The position numbers were made by a program, and so were the translations under genes. This document shows positions 35,460 to 48,511 of a stretch of DNA of 64,000 bases, piece by piece. The DNA is from Eleginops maclovinus (lineage: Eukaryota > Chordata > Actinopteri > Perciformes > Eleginopidae), in contig NC_086352.1 in NCBI RefSeq assembly GCF_036324505.1, forward strand, positions 30,956,312 to 31,020,311. The letters run 5' to 3'. The notes below the pieces were generated by a model. It ran no database searches. It was not told the origin of the DNA and saw nothing but the letters and a program-made list of their open reading frames with translations. Position 1 is the stretch's first letter. Every line of letters begins with the position of its first letter.

Positions 35460-35464
35460 CTGGT

Positions 35465-36690
35465 ACTTCTACTTTTACTCAAGTACAAGACCTGAATACT
35501 TCTCCCCCCTCTGCTTAAACGTAACCACGTCAAAGTTATAGTAGTGTTAACGTTAATCTTTAAGCTTGAGAACCCTAGACTTTATTTCAGGCATCTAACC
35601 AAAACCCATTCCAAAAAACGATTGAATCTGAGACAAAAGAACAGGAAGTACAAAAATAGTAACTCACGATTTTCAGACTTGATTTTTAGACTCATTCTGT
35701 AATACACTATTTGAATCCGGATGAGGATATTTCTAGCATGTTGCCAGAAACCCATCCAACAACTACTTCTTCTCTTCTCCTCATTTCCTGTCTGCTCTTA
35801 GCAATGTATGATGTAATAAAGCTCAAACGCGTAATTCATTTTACTAAAAATGTTCTTGTTTATCTTCCTCAATATACCTTCCTCAGATACAATGGAGATA
35901 GTAATGGTCTCTTTAGCTTCCGTAGTGGAAAGTAAGCCTTTTCATGTGGATGAAGGTAAAGTCTCATTCTGTATATGACTTCAACGATGCAGCGTCTGAC
36001 ATTTAATATATGGTTTCCATGGACCACCCATTCCAGCTGAACTGGAGGTGGAGCTCAGGGCACTGTGCAGAGGTGGGGTGATAAGAAAGCCAGTCAAGAG
36101 AGTGAGTAAGTAAGAGTGGAATGATGGGAAAGGATGCCTGAGTGTTATGGTTGTAAAAAAAAGTCTGTAATCATGTTGGTAAATGAGACATAGCTGTGCT
36201 TGTGCCAACCAACCAGACAGATAGACGTGTCTGTGCATGCCCTGTACGTTTCTGTGGAACAGTGGGAAACAGATGGTATGCTGTCTAGAGCTCCAACACT
36301 ACTCCCACCTCGATTAGATGAAATGAAGAAGAGTAAATACTCATTTGAGACTGGCAATCAATACAAAGATCAATATGCTAATGTAGGCAGTGCTTTCTCT
36401 GCCCTTCTCTGGTTTCAGCTGCGTGTCCAAGCATATAATAGGAAAAAGGGAATTAATGAATATTTCCTCATGCGGCATGACCTGATCGCTCTTTGTTGGT
36501 GTCATTCATTTTCATACATCCCCCCCATCACAGCTATGGTCCACCAGCTGGTCTCTTGCTGGATACACTACTAGGGGTAACTAGTGACTGTAACCATGGT
36601 TACAAAGCCCTGCAGATGAGGACCCATGTGTGTGGTTTATTGCTTGTGAGTGTGAGGTTTAACAATGTTTTAATAATGCATAAAGACAGG
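35465..36690. other. Intergenic DNA, no gene recognised
   Basis: No recognisable gene; short open frames only. Confidence 0.5.
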
Positions 36691-36693
<3 letters not shown>

Positions 36694-36761
<68 letters not shown>

Positions 36762-36766
36762 GTGTG

Positions 36767-36817
<51 letters not shown>

Positions 36818-36848
36818 GTGTGTGTGTGCGTGTGTGTGTGTGTGTGTT
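36694..36848. repeat. (TG)n microsatellite with TGCG interruptions
   Basis: About 155 bases of TG with single GC steps. Reading frames across it on both strands are Cys-Val or His-Thr artefacts. Confidence 0.98.
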
Positions 36849-36849
36849 T

Positions 36850-38021
36850 GTTTGGCTCACATAGCCTTGAGGTTTTCTTGTCTATATTCCAGACAAAGAG
36901 ACAGCGTAAACAGTGATGAGAGATAATCGTGTTGTTGAAACAAACAGATGAATGAATGTGTTTCTTGTATAGCATGCATTATACTGTTAGGCATAAATCC
37001 TCTCTAACTGCTCAACCAATTGTTTTACACCTTAGGATTTTACAACAACAGTTTATATCACTCTCTATAGCTCGTCAGGATACAAAAGGAAAGGAATGTT
37101 CTCAAAATAGGAGAGGTTTCAAGAAAAGGGCATAGGGTGGAACAGAAAAAAGGGAAAACATAAAAGGTGCTGGACTGTGACGGGTGAGGGTGAAAATATA
37201 GGGGAGAGAGGACAAGGGAAGTGTTAAAGATGCAGTAAAGGAGTTGCATGGTGGCTCTGACTACCTGCCGCTCATACAACAAGCTCTATTCAATATGTGG
37301 TAATCATATGCCCCAAAGTATATTTTGGTTAACTTACTTCTCTATAACACTAGGTAGAAAAACAGTAGTGTGTATTTCAATAATGGAACAATTCTATGTT
37401 AAAAGTTGGACAGTCATAAAGTAATTTCAGACTTTTTACCATTTTAATCCCACAGACCATCCACGTTTCTTTCTGGTATATTTACAACTTTAATCTTTAA
37501 ACTTTTAAGTTGTTCTTCAGAATATTTCTCACCTATACCGGCTCCGTAAACATGATTTTTACTTGCAATGGCACAAAGACACCTTAGTGGACTCCTCATA
37601 CCCCAACATTGATTAAAATATTTAGTTACCAATAGCCCTGAGAACTTTGCAGAGAGGAATATCTGCATCTTTTGGTATTGTTTTCATCATACCAGGTGTC
37701 AAATTGGAGAGAAAATACAAATTACAGAACAAATCAACGTAAAAAGAGATGTCAGAAATATTAAAACAATAGGAAGCTATATACTTCCCAGGCGGAAGTA
37801 CTTTAATGAATAAGGTTACTGTTCACAATAAGGTTAAGATAAGTACCAACTCTTGTACGAACATAAGTAACCATGAAAGGCAATAATACTTGTAATTTCA
37901 TGCATGTAAGCACAGATGAATACGTAAAGCTTCTAGTTATGAAACACTCTCAGTTATTGCTGATACCTTTACAGTATATGCCCTTCATGAGAAAACAGGA
38001 CGATGAGCACTTTTTTCTGTT
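36850..38021. other. Intergenic DNA, no gene recognised
   Basis: No gene, RNA or clear repeat seen. Confidence 0.5.
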
Positions 38022-38213
38022 AAAAAGCGTAGTCTTGGCCCCCGGCCGTGGCGTGACTGGCTGGGGCACCTGCACTGTATGCCGGTGACCTAGGTTCGAT
38101 TCCCGACCCGTGGTCCTTTCCAGATCACACCCCGACTCTCTCTCCCACTTTCCTGTCACTCTCCACTGTCCTATCCGATTAAAGGCAAAAAGCCCCCCAA
38201 AAAAAGCGTAGTC
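38022..38213 (+). mobile_element. tRNA-derived SINE with 13-bp target duplication
   Basis: Body at 38035-38200. TGGCGTGACTGG fits an RNA polymerase III A box and GGTTCGATTCC is a perfect B box, followed by an unrelated body and an ATTAAAGGCAAAAAGCCCCC tail. AAAAAGCGTAGTC is present on both sides (38022-38034 and 38201-38213). An internal Pol III promoter and target-primed insertion follow from these features. Confidence 0.88.
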
Positions 38214-41040
38214 ATCCATAATGCCTGTCGAAATCAGACGAAGCTATCTACAAAATGCAAACCAGTAAAAATTTGCAATGGGATTTAATATGTGTATTTT
38301 ATTTATGAAATACAGGGCAAATGTGGTTTTACAACCAAATTAATGTAAGTTGGTGGCTATGGAAATCTAGTTCTTTGGTTGAATGTAGCTTACGTTAGCT
38401 GCATTTGTAAACACAACTGCTTTTGTCCTCATGGGCATAAATCAGACTAAAGATTAAGTGTCCACGATTTCCTGTCATATAAATAAGAATGATCTGAAAA
38501 GACAGAGGTCTGATTTATGCTAGTTAGCTTGTCTTTGGTAGCCCGGATGTTAAATAACTCAAGTTTAATATGAAAAAAATGTCCACATTTAAAAAAGCAT
38601 TTTTAACTTATCTTACATTTTAAAAATTTAAATTTAGTTAACCCTAGTCTGTTGTTGTCATTCTTGGCCCCTCTTGGGCTAAACTTGGTAAACATTATTT
38701 TAACATGAGTTTGTTCTGTCTAAAGAGAGATATTCTGGGACTTAAAGACACCTGAGGGGCCTCAAGGAACTATAACTATGTACACTGCAGTTCCTCTTGT
38801 GTAGGTTTTACCAAGCCTTTCAATTAGTTACTTTTACTCTTCCGAACATACGCTCATAATGAATACTCCAACAAGCCTCTGTCTTTGTCTACCTTTGAAT
38901 TAACTCCGATTAGAAGCATTTAGCTCGGATGTCAAATGTTTTTAATCAGATCAGAATCATCTATGCTTTCAGATGTCAATGACCAATATCACTTCCTGCA
39001 TTTTATCAGGTCAGCTGCTAATACCACAACAACCTTTACACTATGTGCATTTACGCACATTTTCAACTTCGGCATAAAATCACCTGATAGAAAATACATT
39101 TTTTAGAAAGATCATGAAATGAACTGACTAAAAATAGGACCCAAATACACCAGTTTCAGCGAGAGTGATCATTCATTTGTCCTGGAAAACCTAAATGAAA
39201 TAACAATATATTTAGACTAATGTGAACGATGAAGAAACAAATGAAACTTGCAAAACTCCAAGGATAGAAGTGTATCTCTAAACTCTAGTGACAGGTGTAG
39301 GGCTGGTTTGAACCCTTTAAACCTGTTGTTTTCATGGGGAATGCTGGCCTTTCGCTTTTATGAGCGTGCTGTAAAGTCATTTAAACTATAGAAGGGGGTT
39401 TAGCCCTGAGACCCCAAAAGGCTCTCACTATAGTTGGTGAACTTAACAAGAAAAGGTTCCTGTGAGTGGCCTGCATCCTGAAAACAGAGGCAGATGTGTT
39501 TTGGAAAATGTGCCCCGTAAGATTGGAACTGAGATACTTGGTCTCCTAAAATTACATTCCCATACAAAATAACTGTATTGACGTTTCACAGGGGAAAATG
39601 TACATTGGTTTTGGTAAGTGTAAATTTTGTTTTATCACAAAGTTTCAAATCAAAATCATGATCAAGTACCAAACCTCACCCAATAACATTAACTACATGT
39701 TTAAAACTGAAACCATAATCGAGGCGAAGAGGGCTGTACATTCAGGTGAAATTGGGTATATGGGTTATGTCAAAATTCAGATTTAGAAAAAATGATAATA
39801 ATTTGGTTAAAGATATGTCATGCAAGTAGCAAAGTGTGTTGTCGTTGCGAGTGTTGGTCCGTACAAGTGCAGTAACACAAAGGTGTTTCGCAGTACAAAC
39901 TGTATCATTGTTCATACTTCAGGCAGTGTCTCACTCTGGTAAGGTGTGTGCTTCCCTTTGCTGTGCGGTTTGTTTGCTCCGTCACACATAAAAACACACA
40001 GTCATAGACAGAGCCATGCTTTGTGATAATTGTCCTAAAATAAAATGTGTTATGATGGATTAAGAACATTGCTTGTGTGTATTATCCATAAGTGGTTGAA
40101 AACATGATTGCTGGGTTTGAAATCATCTACTTGACTGAACCACAAAGTGCTCTTTTATTTCCTGTCAGGTCAGCACTAGTGTCACATGATAGAGCACAAA
40201 AGCATTTGTTTTCAAGTTCACACAGTCTTTCTTTTGACCATATTTGGAGTTCTTGACAGGCGGGCGGGGGTGTATACAAGTTATTGTTTGCTGCTGACAA
40301 GCATGCAGACAATAAAATCTGCTATCTTACACCATACCCTGGTAGTGGCATGCTTAATAGTTCATCTATTAAGGAAGGGCCTCAGTCACCCAGACTTCTA
40401 TGGTTTTTACATGGAGATTGATGATAAGATAACTAACTTGTGCAGGCTGGAGATTGGCTGTCTCTTACTCTCTGTTTCTCATGCTGCTGATTCTATCTGT
40501 TTGTTTCCTTTTCTATATTAAACTGTCTTGAACCTCTTGTCTGTCTGCACAAATCTCACGTCAGATCTTTTGCATCATAAATTCCCTATTTGTCTATGAC
40601 CCTTACTTTAGTCCCTAACCATGCACACATATATTCAGCTACTAATACAAATAATATTTTCCTTTTTCCAATCTCATATTTTTCTAATACTAATTTTTCT
40701 AATAAGACGTGGGATGTACCAATATTATTTAGGTCTAGAAAACATTTTTGGACATAATGCTTTGGATTTTCATATTTGTAAATCTTGGCCTTTCCTGTAC
40801 GCATCTTCAATGTTTACAGTGAGCCCTGTGCATTGTACTCACACCTACTAGCAAGAGTTTGCAAGGCTCAGGTAGAGATGCATGCCAAAAAGGAAAGCCA
40901 ACATTTCCAAGGTGGTTAAAGGAATAAAAAAACAGGTGATTATGTTCCAACCGTCCGAAAAGGTCATCCACCAGCATCAAAATGGCGTTATGTATAATAT
41001 TAAACTTTGGTTTTCTGTCTTTTCTGTATTATCGAACAAA
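38214..41040. other. Intergenic DNA, no gene recognised
   Basis: AT-rich; open frames are short and without family features. Confidence 0.5.
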
Positions 41041-41041
41041 G

Positions 41042-41042
<1 letters not shown>

Positions 41043-41118
<76 letters not shown>

Positions 41119-41127
41119 GTGCATACA

Positions 41128-41203
<76 letters not shown>

Positions 41204-41206
41204 TAT
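41043..41206. repeat. (TG)n tract ending in (TGCG)n
   Basis: TG repeats, a short GCATACATGCG break near 41120, more TG and then eleven or so TGCG units at 41161-41204. Confidence 0.97.
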
Positions 41207-41296
41207 GTGTGTTCCAAGCACACTTGTCAACACCGAGACAGTGGGCCCTTTATTACCCAAGCCTACGCAATTCAACTGACAAATCCATCTGCAGAC

Positions 41297-41419
<123 letters not shown>

Positions 41420-42525
41420 CACACACTATTTAGGCAGTTGAACAGAAAAGAGGAACCAGGTACTGAATCAAACCTTTTTCTCCCCCCTCCCCTCGACCAC
41501 ATCTATATCTTTTTTGTCCCCTTTTTTTTCTAGAAGTATACGCACGCCTACATTTAAAAAATGTTGAGTTTGTTTAGAGATAATTTTAATAAACAAACAT
41601 AACAAAGAATGCAACAAAGACAAGTACATTGCAAGAAAAAGCAAAAAACCCACTGGGCTTTTTTGAACCCTCCTATGTTGGTAATGGCAATTTCACAAAT
41701 AAGAGTTGAAGGTTCAGTTTTAGTGTAAAATGCTCTATTGGTTGTGTGGCCAGCATGAACAATGGCATCAGAAAATGTGTTGAGGTAAACATTAACCTAC
41801 TTTTAACACCTGCAGCTGCAAATGTGTCACTCTGTATGAGTCAAAGTCAAGTTAATTTAGACTTCATGTCGGACACATTCCACGATCACATGACAAAAAG
41901 CCAAACCAAATACAAAAAGGTTGCTCTCGCCAGTGTTTTAGATGATTGTTAGGTCATATCTTGCAATATAGCCATAAATATTGTATTGTCATGCTCTTAT
42001 TATGACATGTGTTTGTCATTTTTCCCCTCATAAGGCCGATGGCAAGTTTTTTATTTTCTGTTGTAGCTTTTCAGCCCAAATATCACACTAAGGCTTGCTA
42101 TGCTTTCTTGGCTTTACAGCTGCATACTTAAAACTGTTTTATTGATTTCATAAGTCACCCAAGGGGATTTATGTTTGCCAGACAATGCTTGTTTTTAAGG
42201 AAGCAGTTAAAGGAACTGGTTATCCCCTAAGTTCAAAAAGATGATGCTGCGGTATGTGGTCACTTTTGAAACCTGCGAGAGTGCCAGTTGGCATTGAAGT
42301 ATCATAATCTAACACTACGCGATATCAATGCCAAAGAGAATATACAACACACTGTGTGCAGTCGTCACCCTTAAGGCCTTTTGGAGAACATGTTCCCCTG
42401 TTGAAAGACACATATATCCTACAGGTGCAGCGGCATAACATGTTCTAGACCACCAATACTTATTCATTAAGCCAATGACGGCATGTCATTATGTGTAAAG
42501 ATTGACTGGCTTTGGAAACGGAACT
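41420..42525. other. Intergenic DNA, no gene recognised
   Basis: No supportable gene. Runs of T and A near 41510-41650 are of unknown meaning. Confidence 0.5.
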
Positions 42526-42529
42526 AACT

Positions 42530-42865
42530 GATTGTCCTTTCACTCCTTCAGCTGCTCCCTCCTCCTTGCTCCCAAATTCAGGACCAGTCACCCTGTCTGG
42601 CTTGCCTTTTGTAACACCTTGCTGATAGAGGGCATGTCCTGTCAGCCTTCTCAGTCGCTGCCCCCTCCCTCTAGAACTCACTCCCACAACCCATCAGAGA
42701 CTGCACTGACCTCACCACCTTCAAGAAACTCATAAAAACTCACCTCTTCAAACTGGCTTTTAATGTGTGATTATCGTTATATTGCGCAATTTTAATGTGA
42801 CTTTTACTTTATTTATTTGTTGTCTTTTTTTAACTACGTACCTCTGTAAACCGGCTTTGAGCGCC
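42530..42865 (+). mobile_element. 5'-truncated LINE, end of ORF2 and 3' tail
   Basis: In one frame near 42665-42770 the sequence reads NSLPQPIRDCTDLTTFKKLI and on through KTHLFKLAFNV to TGA. This is the usual C-terminus of fish LINE reverse-transcriptase proteins. The conserved Trp before NSLP is a stop (TAG). Only the 3' end is present. Confidence 0.78.
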
Positions 42866-42870
42866 TGTGT

Positions 42871-43170
42871 CCAGCAGTGGCTCAGTAAGTAGGGGCTTAG
42901 ACTGGGAATCCTAGGGTTGCCGGTTCAAGTCCCCCAACAGACTTGAAATATTGAAAGTGGACTGCTACTTGGAGAGGTCCCAGTTCACCTCCTAGGCCCT
43001 GCTGTGGTGCCCTTGAGCAAGGCACCGGACACCTCCAATCCCCCCTCCCATTGCTCCCCGGGCGCTGCACAATAGCTGCCTACTGCTCCTAGTACTAGGA
43101 TGGGTTAAATGCAGAGGACTAATTTCACTCTGTGTGCTCTGCTGTGTGCATGTATGTGACTAATAAAGAG
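42871..43170 (+). mobile_element. tRNA-derived SINE, full length
   Basis: TGGCTCAGTAAGTAGG (A box) and GGTTCAAGTCC (B box) form the tRNA head. The body has CCCTTGAGCAAGGCACCG and GCTCCCCGGGCGCTGCAC blocks that are shared by a large fish SINE group, then an AT-rich tail. It sits directly behind the LINE tail. A target duplication was not found. Confidence 0.82.
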
Positions 43171-44100
43171 GGTTTCATCCTCCGATTCTATCTAAAAGCG
43201 AAAATACATTTATTGTTATTATAAATCAGACAAATAATAAGACAAAACGAGGTAACAACCTTGCCTTCAAAATAAAAGCCCAAAATTCCACACAAATAAA
43301 TAAATCCGCTTTCATTGCCAAATACTTGAAGAATGCAAATTGCTGTTTTGCCACACTCAGTGCAATGACATCCCTAGCCAAGTGCACTTAAAATCCCATT
43401 AAGAAACTTTAACATTCAGCCAATGATACAAAATCAAAAGGTGATAGATGACAGCAGCAATACACGATAGATTATGCCATGCATTTGTCCAATCATGAAT
43501 TCTATTATTTCTAATTTCGTTGCACTTGACTCGTCATGTTTTTTGTTTATTTACAAACTTTACATAACACTGTAATTGAATTAATTAGGAAATTATACAA
43601 TTTATAGAGCTGTAACACCTGTTCAAGATGGCTTGCAGTCTTAGGGGAACAAATTAGTCTGGACTGGGAATTTAAAACATTAAAACAACATTTCTTCATG
43701 AAGGAGCACATTTGTATCCATTAAACATACACAATTAATTTTTGAGTTTGCTTTAGTTCTGTTTTAACCGTGATTTATTTTGAAAGTCTGCACCGGAAAC
43801 TGCTTTTCTTCATTGCAGTGTGTAAATGACAGCACTGGCTGCTCACACCTCTCTCGCCTCTCCGCAAACAGAGGCTCTGTGTAAAGGCTTAGTACAGCTT
43901 CAGCCCGGCGCCTTGTTCTTTGGACTTTTCCCATTTTTATCTTCAACCTTCTCAAATGCGTTGCGTTAACGTCAGAAATAACCAGAGAGACAGCAAGTGT
44001 TTTCCACCGCCCGGTCAGCCCTAGGCGTTTTTAGTGGTTGACTCATTAAACGCGTCCATCTAGGTGTCACTGCGGTGTTTAACATTAGCTTATTTTCAAA
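43171..44100. other. Intergenic DNA, no gene recognised
   Basis: AT-rich on the left; base composition becomes more balanced after about 43780, leading into the possible promoter of the next entry. Confidence 0.5.
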
Positions 44101-44231
44101 CAAATCTTACTGGGTCCAATTTGAGCGGAAAAGTGTCTGGAAGTTTGAACTTCAAGTGTTGAGCATCAGAAAGTCTTCTAATCTACAGGAGGAGACCAAT
44201 AACCTCAACTGCTGACTAAAAGTCCTCAAGG
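43960..44231 (+). promoter_or_regulatory. Possible promoter and non-coding first exon of the adhesion GPCR
   Basis: A CRE-like AACGTCAG (about 43968), an AP-1 TGACTCAT (about 44039) and CG dinucleotides lie in otherwise AT-rich DNA. The stretch ends in a strong donor AAG|GTAAGGAG at 44231/44232. The GPCR coding start at 51024 lies just behind an acceptor-like CTTCCTAACAG, which suits an upstream untranslated exon. The link between the two is inferred; no transcript evidence is available. Confidence 0.35.
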
Positions 44232-44239
44232 TAAGGAGA

Positions 44240-46690
44240 AATACGAATCTTAAACTATATACCTATTGCAACAAGCTGGGCTATAGCCAAATGCTAAAAG
44301 AAATATATTTAACATGAAATTTGCTCTTAAAAAATGTATTAGGTATCACTGTTCAACATTAAAATGATTAATGTGGATTTGTTTTAGAACACATTATTTT
44401 ACATTGTTTATCCTGTTAAATTGATAATAAGGCAAACCTTAGCTGCCATTGGGTGATTTTTTTGTTAGCATGTATATATAACATTTGGCTAATTAATGAT
44501 TAAATTGCCTGATTTGCAGCCTTTTAATGTTCCTGGTAAATAGCCTTCCCCTGATATCTCATTTATTCATGTTATTCGATAATAACTTGTTTTGTGGGTT
44601 CTGGGTCACGGAGGCATCTTTATTATTACAGTAACATGTTTGTACCAAGCTTTGTGTATTTTTCCTTTCCTTATAAGCCCATCTGGTATCAAGAGGTTAT
44701 GTGTGTGTTCATGTTGCTGTTCAAAGACAGACTTTGAGCTTGCCTTCTGCTTACAGCTGCGGTTTCCTGGCAGTGCCTTAGTGCAGAATCAAAAGAGTTC
44801 ACTGGGTAGAAAAAAACCATAGTGTGAAAAAGCTAAAAAACTACCTGGGGAATTGCACCACTTTATGCAGATCTAGAAGCTCTTGATGTTTGGAACTGAA
44901 AGTGAACAAAGGACAAAGCGTAGCGGGAATAATGGAAATGCAAATATTGCAGTGTAGATGTGTGGCTCATTGCCCGAATCCCTTCTCCTTTGTGCAGGCT
45001 TCATTTTTTATAATGAGGAAAAGAAAGCCCCTGAGGGCCATCTGAACCTTGAGACCCACACCTTAAGGCCATGCCGGGGGGTTGATTTAGGCCCTGATAA
45101 CATGCAGAGGTATTGTCTGTGCATGTGTGTGTTGTTTTATTGATTCATTCACAGCCCCAGAGGAAATATCTGCAGCATTCCACCTGCTCCTCCAATTTCC
45201 TCTGAGAGAAGGGTCAGATACAGATAAAGGAGCACATACACACTCATACGGACACTACTCTGCGTTGTTATGGTGCTATCACGAAGAATGCAACACAAAT
45301 GTAGCCTAGGGTACATTCCTCCTCAGCCGTATTACATCTCACTTCAACTTGGTACGTTTTTGCCCTCTTGACTTTGATGCTCCTTCCTGAATTCCTGAAA
45401 AAGTTTGTTGCATCTGAAGAGAAGAACACATTTTATTATGAACACTTTCTATTAGCTGTCCTGATTTTCACTTTCAGAAGCTTCCTCGTGACTATGACGG
45501 TAACCTGCCATTTTCACCCGCAAATCCTGAAGTGATGATACCACACTATACGTCAACAAATGAAACAGCAGCCAGAACATGCAAGTTGCTTCTTGTATTT
45601 TGCATCCAATGTGTTATCTCATAACCTTGTGTAGCACGCCCCAGTCTTCTCACAGCAGCTGCTTTTGCACAAAGAAGAATGCAAATAATATCACAGTGTT
45701 TCTTCGATTTAAACTTGAGGAAAACCTTTGTGTTTGTGTCTTTGGGTTGTGTTTTACTGCACCCAACAAAATAAAATCCTACCCTTTAAGAAGTGTAAAG
45801 AAGAGCAGGACAAAATCAGAATAGAATTTTAAAATGTTTTCTGGTGTTACCATGTCCCGTCAGTTTGGCAGAGGTTTTGCAGAGAGCGGTTTGTTGGTTT
45901 GTGTGTGTGTTACTTCTTCCGTCATTGACTTAAACAGCCTCCAAAGCACCCAGTGAACTTTAACCCTTATTCACGCTCACTGTCACTTCAGCTCTAAGGC
46001 CCGACAACAAAGAGCAGCTTTTGTTCCTTAAATTACTCCTCCGTGCACATTCCTTGCTCCTCACTCTGTGTGTAGAGGACTGGGGTTAGTACAAAGTGAA
46101 ACTGTCTAAGGTGAAAATTCAGACAAAATCTACTGTGAAATGGGTGTGGGATATAATGATGTAAACTTTACTTTGAGTCAGAGTTCAGTGATAGCTGAAC
46201 CAAAGAAAGTGCTGTGTAAACAACTCATTTCAAAAAAAAATTGAGACACGAAGAACACAACAATGTTTGATGTAGGTGAGCAGTCAGCAACAAAGAAGTT
46301 CAGCTGCTCTAATGTTTTGAAGAAGGGCAGGAAGTGGTCATTTAGGGTGCCATACAGTACTGAAATCAGGTCATAGTATTTTGAAATGTAAGATGAAGCT
46401 GAACACCAAATCTGCCCTTTAACTGAATTCAAAGACGGTGAAACTATCTGAATAAAAAAGTATTGTGGTGGTAAAGACAGTCCCGGTCTACAAACGGTAT
46501 TCTAGAGGCTTAATAAAAATCCTTGTTGGATACGGATCAGATTAAAAAAGTATTTTCCAATGTAAAAGGAGAATGACATTTAGAATTAAGAACACTATTT
46601 AATTGTTCTTCTCTGTACAATATTTAATCTAAACTCTTACATTCTGTTATTGTATATTTAATTCTACTACATAGAATCCTGCATATACTT
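44240..46690. other. Possible GPCR intron or intergenic DNA
   Basis: No coding exon, RNA gene or clear element recognised. Confidence 0.45.
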
Positions 46691-46699
46691 CATCACTCT

Positions 46700-46880
46700 C
46701 ATCATGCTAAGCATAATTTAGGTTATTGTGTTTATATTCTATTCACTATTCATTTTGCACTAATTTTATTTTATTATTTCTATTCCTATTTTATTATTAT
46801 TTTGTCTTGTGTCCTTTAGTAATATGTTGCACTGTTGGAGGAGCTTGGGACCTAAGATTTTTAATGCCATAATTGTTGAG
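46700..46880 (+). repeat. Retroelement 3' tail repeat, copy 1
   Basis: TTTTGCACTAATTTTATTTTATTATT followed by TGTTGCACTGTTGGAGGAGC and CCTAAGATTTTTAATGCCAT. A second copy of the same consensus lies at 63455-63612. It resembles a 3' end common to fish non-LTR elements; the family is not known. Confidence 0.6.
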
Positions 46881-46959
46881 CATGGGAACAAAACCTTCTC
46901 ACAATGCTAACATGCTAATGTTTAGCAGCAGTACTGCTCACTAGCACTGTGAAAGTGCA

Positions 46960-47260
46960 TAGGGTTGGAGTTATGGTGTTTTTATGTCTCTTCTGGTGTT
47001 TTTATTGTGTCTTCTGGTTGTTTTGAGTCTCTGAGTATTCGTATTTTGTCAGTTTTGTGTCGCTTTTGGTTATTTTTGATCTATACTCCTGCTGTCTGTA
47101 TTAGTCATATCACGTTTGCATCTCTTTGTGGTTGTACTGTATGTTATCTCTTTGTTTTTGTATGTTATCTGTTTGTGGTTGTTAAATATCTATCTTGGTT
47201 ATTTTTGGCTCTTTATTGTCCCTTTCAGCTAGTTTTGCTTCTCTTTTTGTTAGTTTTGTA
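46960..47260. repeat. Degenerate minisatellite, TTTGTGGTTGTT-type unit
   Basis: Loose repeats of TTTTGTGTCTCTTTGTGGTTGT, the same unit as at 10.85-11.01 kb and the complement of that at 7.79-8.03 kb. The 98-codon frame over it is low-complexity. Confidence 0.6.
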
Positions 47261-47758
47261 GTTTTTAAGCAAGGCACCTGGCTCGTTCAGTAATTTTAGC
47301 ATGTAACTATCGGAGCTCAAAATGAATACACTTCATTTCATCTTGGAATGACTCAGACATTACTCAGATTTGATTCGTTTCCCACTCTCTGTCTGTCACC
47401 CTTATGCTCTTGTCTGGGTTACACATTGTTTTGGCTTCAATCGCACTTTGCATGAGGGCTACCAGACATGTGAAGATGACGATATGAATCATACCCCCAT
47501 ATGATGTGAGGCGGGAACAAGCATTGGAACTTTTTTTTACTGGAAATCACAAAGCAACATACATTGAGCTAAGGGGGTTTCTCTCGGCTTGTGGAGGATA
47601 TGCATGAATTCACATAAACACGCAATCGCGGCTCTATATCATGAAGGAGTGACGAGTGCAGTGAAGCAACAAGTTTCAGAATGAGTGTGGGCTTGGCACT
47701 GAAAAATGAGAAGTGCTTCACATTGTGAACAGCGTTCCAGTCTGCGGCAAGCCACACA

Positions 47759-47761
<3 letters not shown>

Positions 47762-47793
<32 letters not shown>
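47762..47793. repeat. (CA)n microsatellite
   Basis: About sixteen CA units. A GA tract lies close by at about 47917-47934. Confidence 0.95.
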
Positions 47794-47795
<2 letters not shown>

Positions 47796-48511
47796 GCCAA
47801 TCTTTGCTCAGTGCCTCTCACACACACATAAGAGCTGGGAAGTGAAAAAAAGGGGAACTTTCTTGCTCTGAATTGATGCCCGGCATCTTGCTGGGACAAT
47901 AGAGAGGGTGTGGGGGGAGAGAGAGAGAGAGAGAGTTAGTTTACATGTCATACACTTCAGCAAGTTGAAAAATTGTGCAAGAGAAGGAGATTATAGTAGT
48001 TTGAGCTGTAAATAAAGGTTTTCTAGTGTGAAGGAAATGTCACTTTAATTTAAAATGCACACAATGCATTGGTAATAGGGCACACAACACAAACGGGCTC
48101 TGTGTTGTAGGTGGGGGACATTTTTGCATTTCAACATTTCTAGAGAACTAAGCCGTCCGCTGTGTCTACTCACTTGCAGCCTTTGGGTGGGGTGACAATG
48201 GCCACTCGATTTCTTCTTCATCTATACACTTTATATTCAGTGAGGCTGAAATGAGTCAGGCATCCTTCGCCACAAGTGTGATACTAAATAAGTGTTGACG
48301 ACTCTTGTTATGTGTCATCGCTTCCCTCTGAAACATGAATGCTTACCCAGAATTTGTTTTAAATGTAGCCAGTGTGGACATTGTTCTAAATATGTGTAGC
48401 CATTACAAAACTTAGGCACTTTTAACGTTACTTTGGGAGTGTGACGTTACGGAGTGACCTTCCGTACACACTTAAATAACAGCCAGACAATGTTACTATA
48501 TCACAAAATAC

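Noticed and set aside
36694..36860. Cys-Val and His-Thr proteins on both strands
   Set aside because: Translations of TG/CA microsatellites; the same applies to the frames at 41.0-41.5, 47.7 and 50.4 kb.
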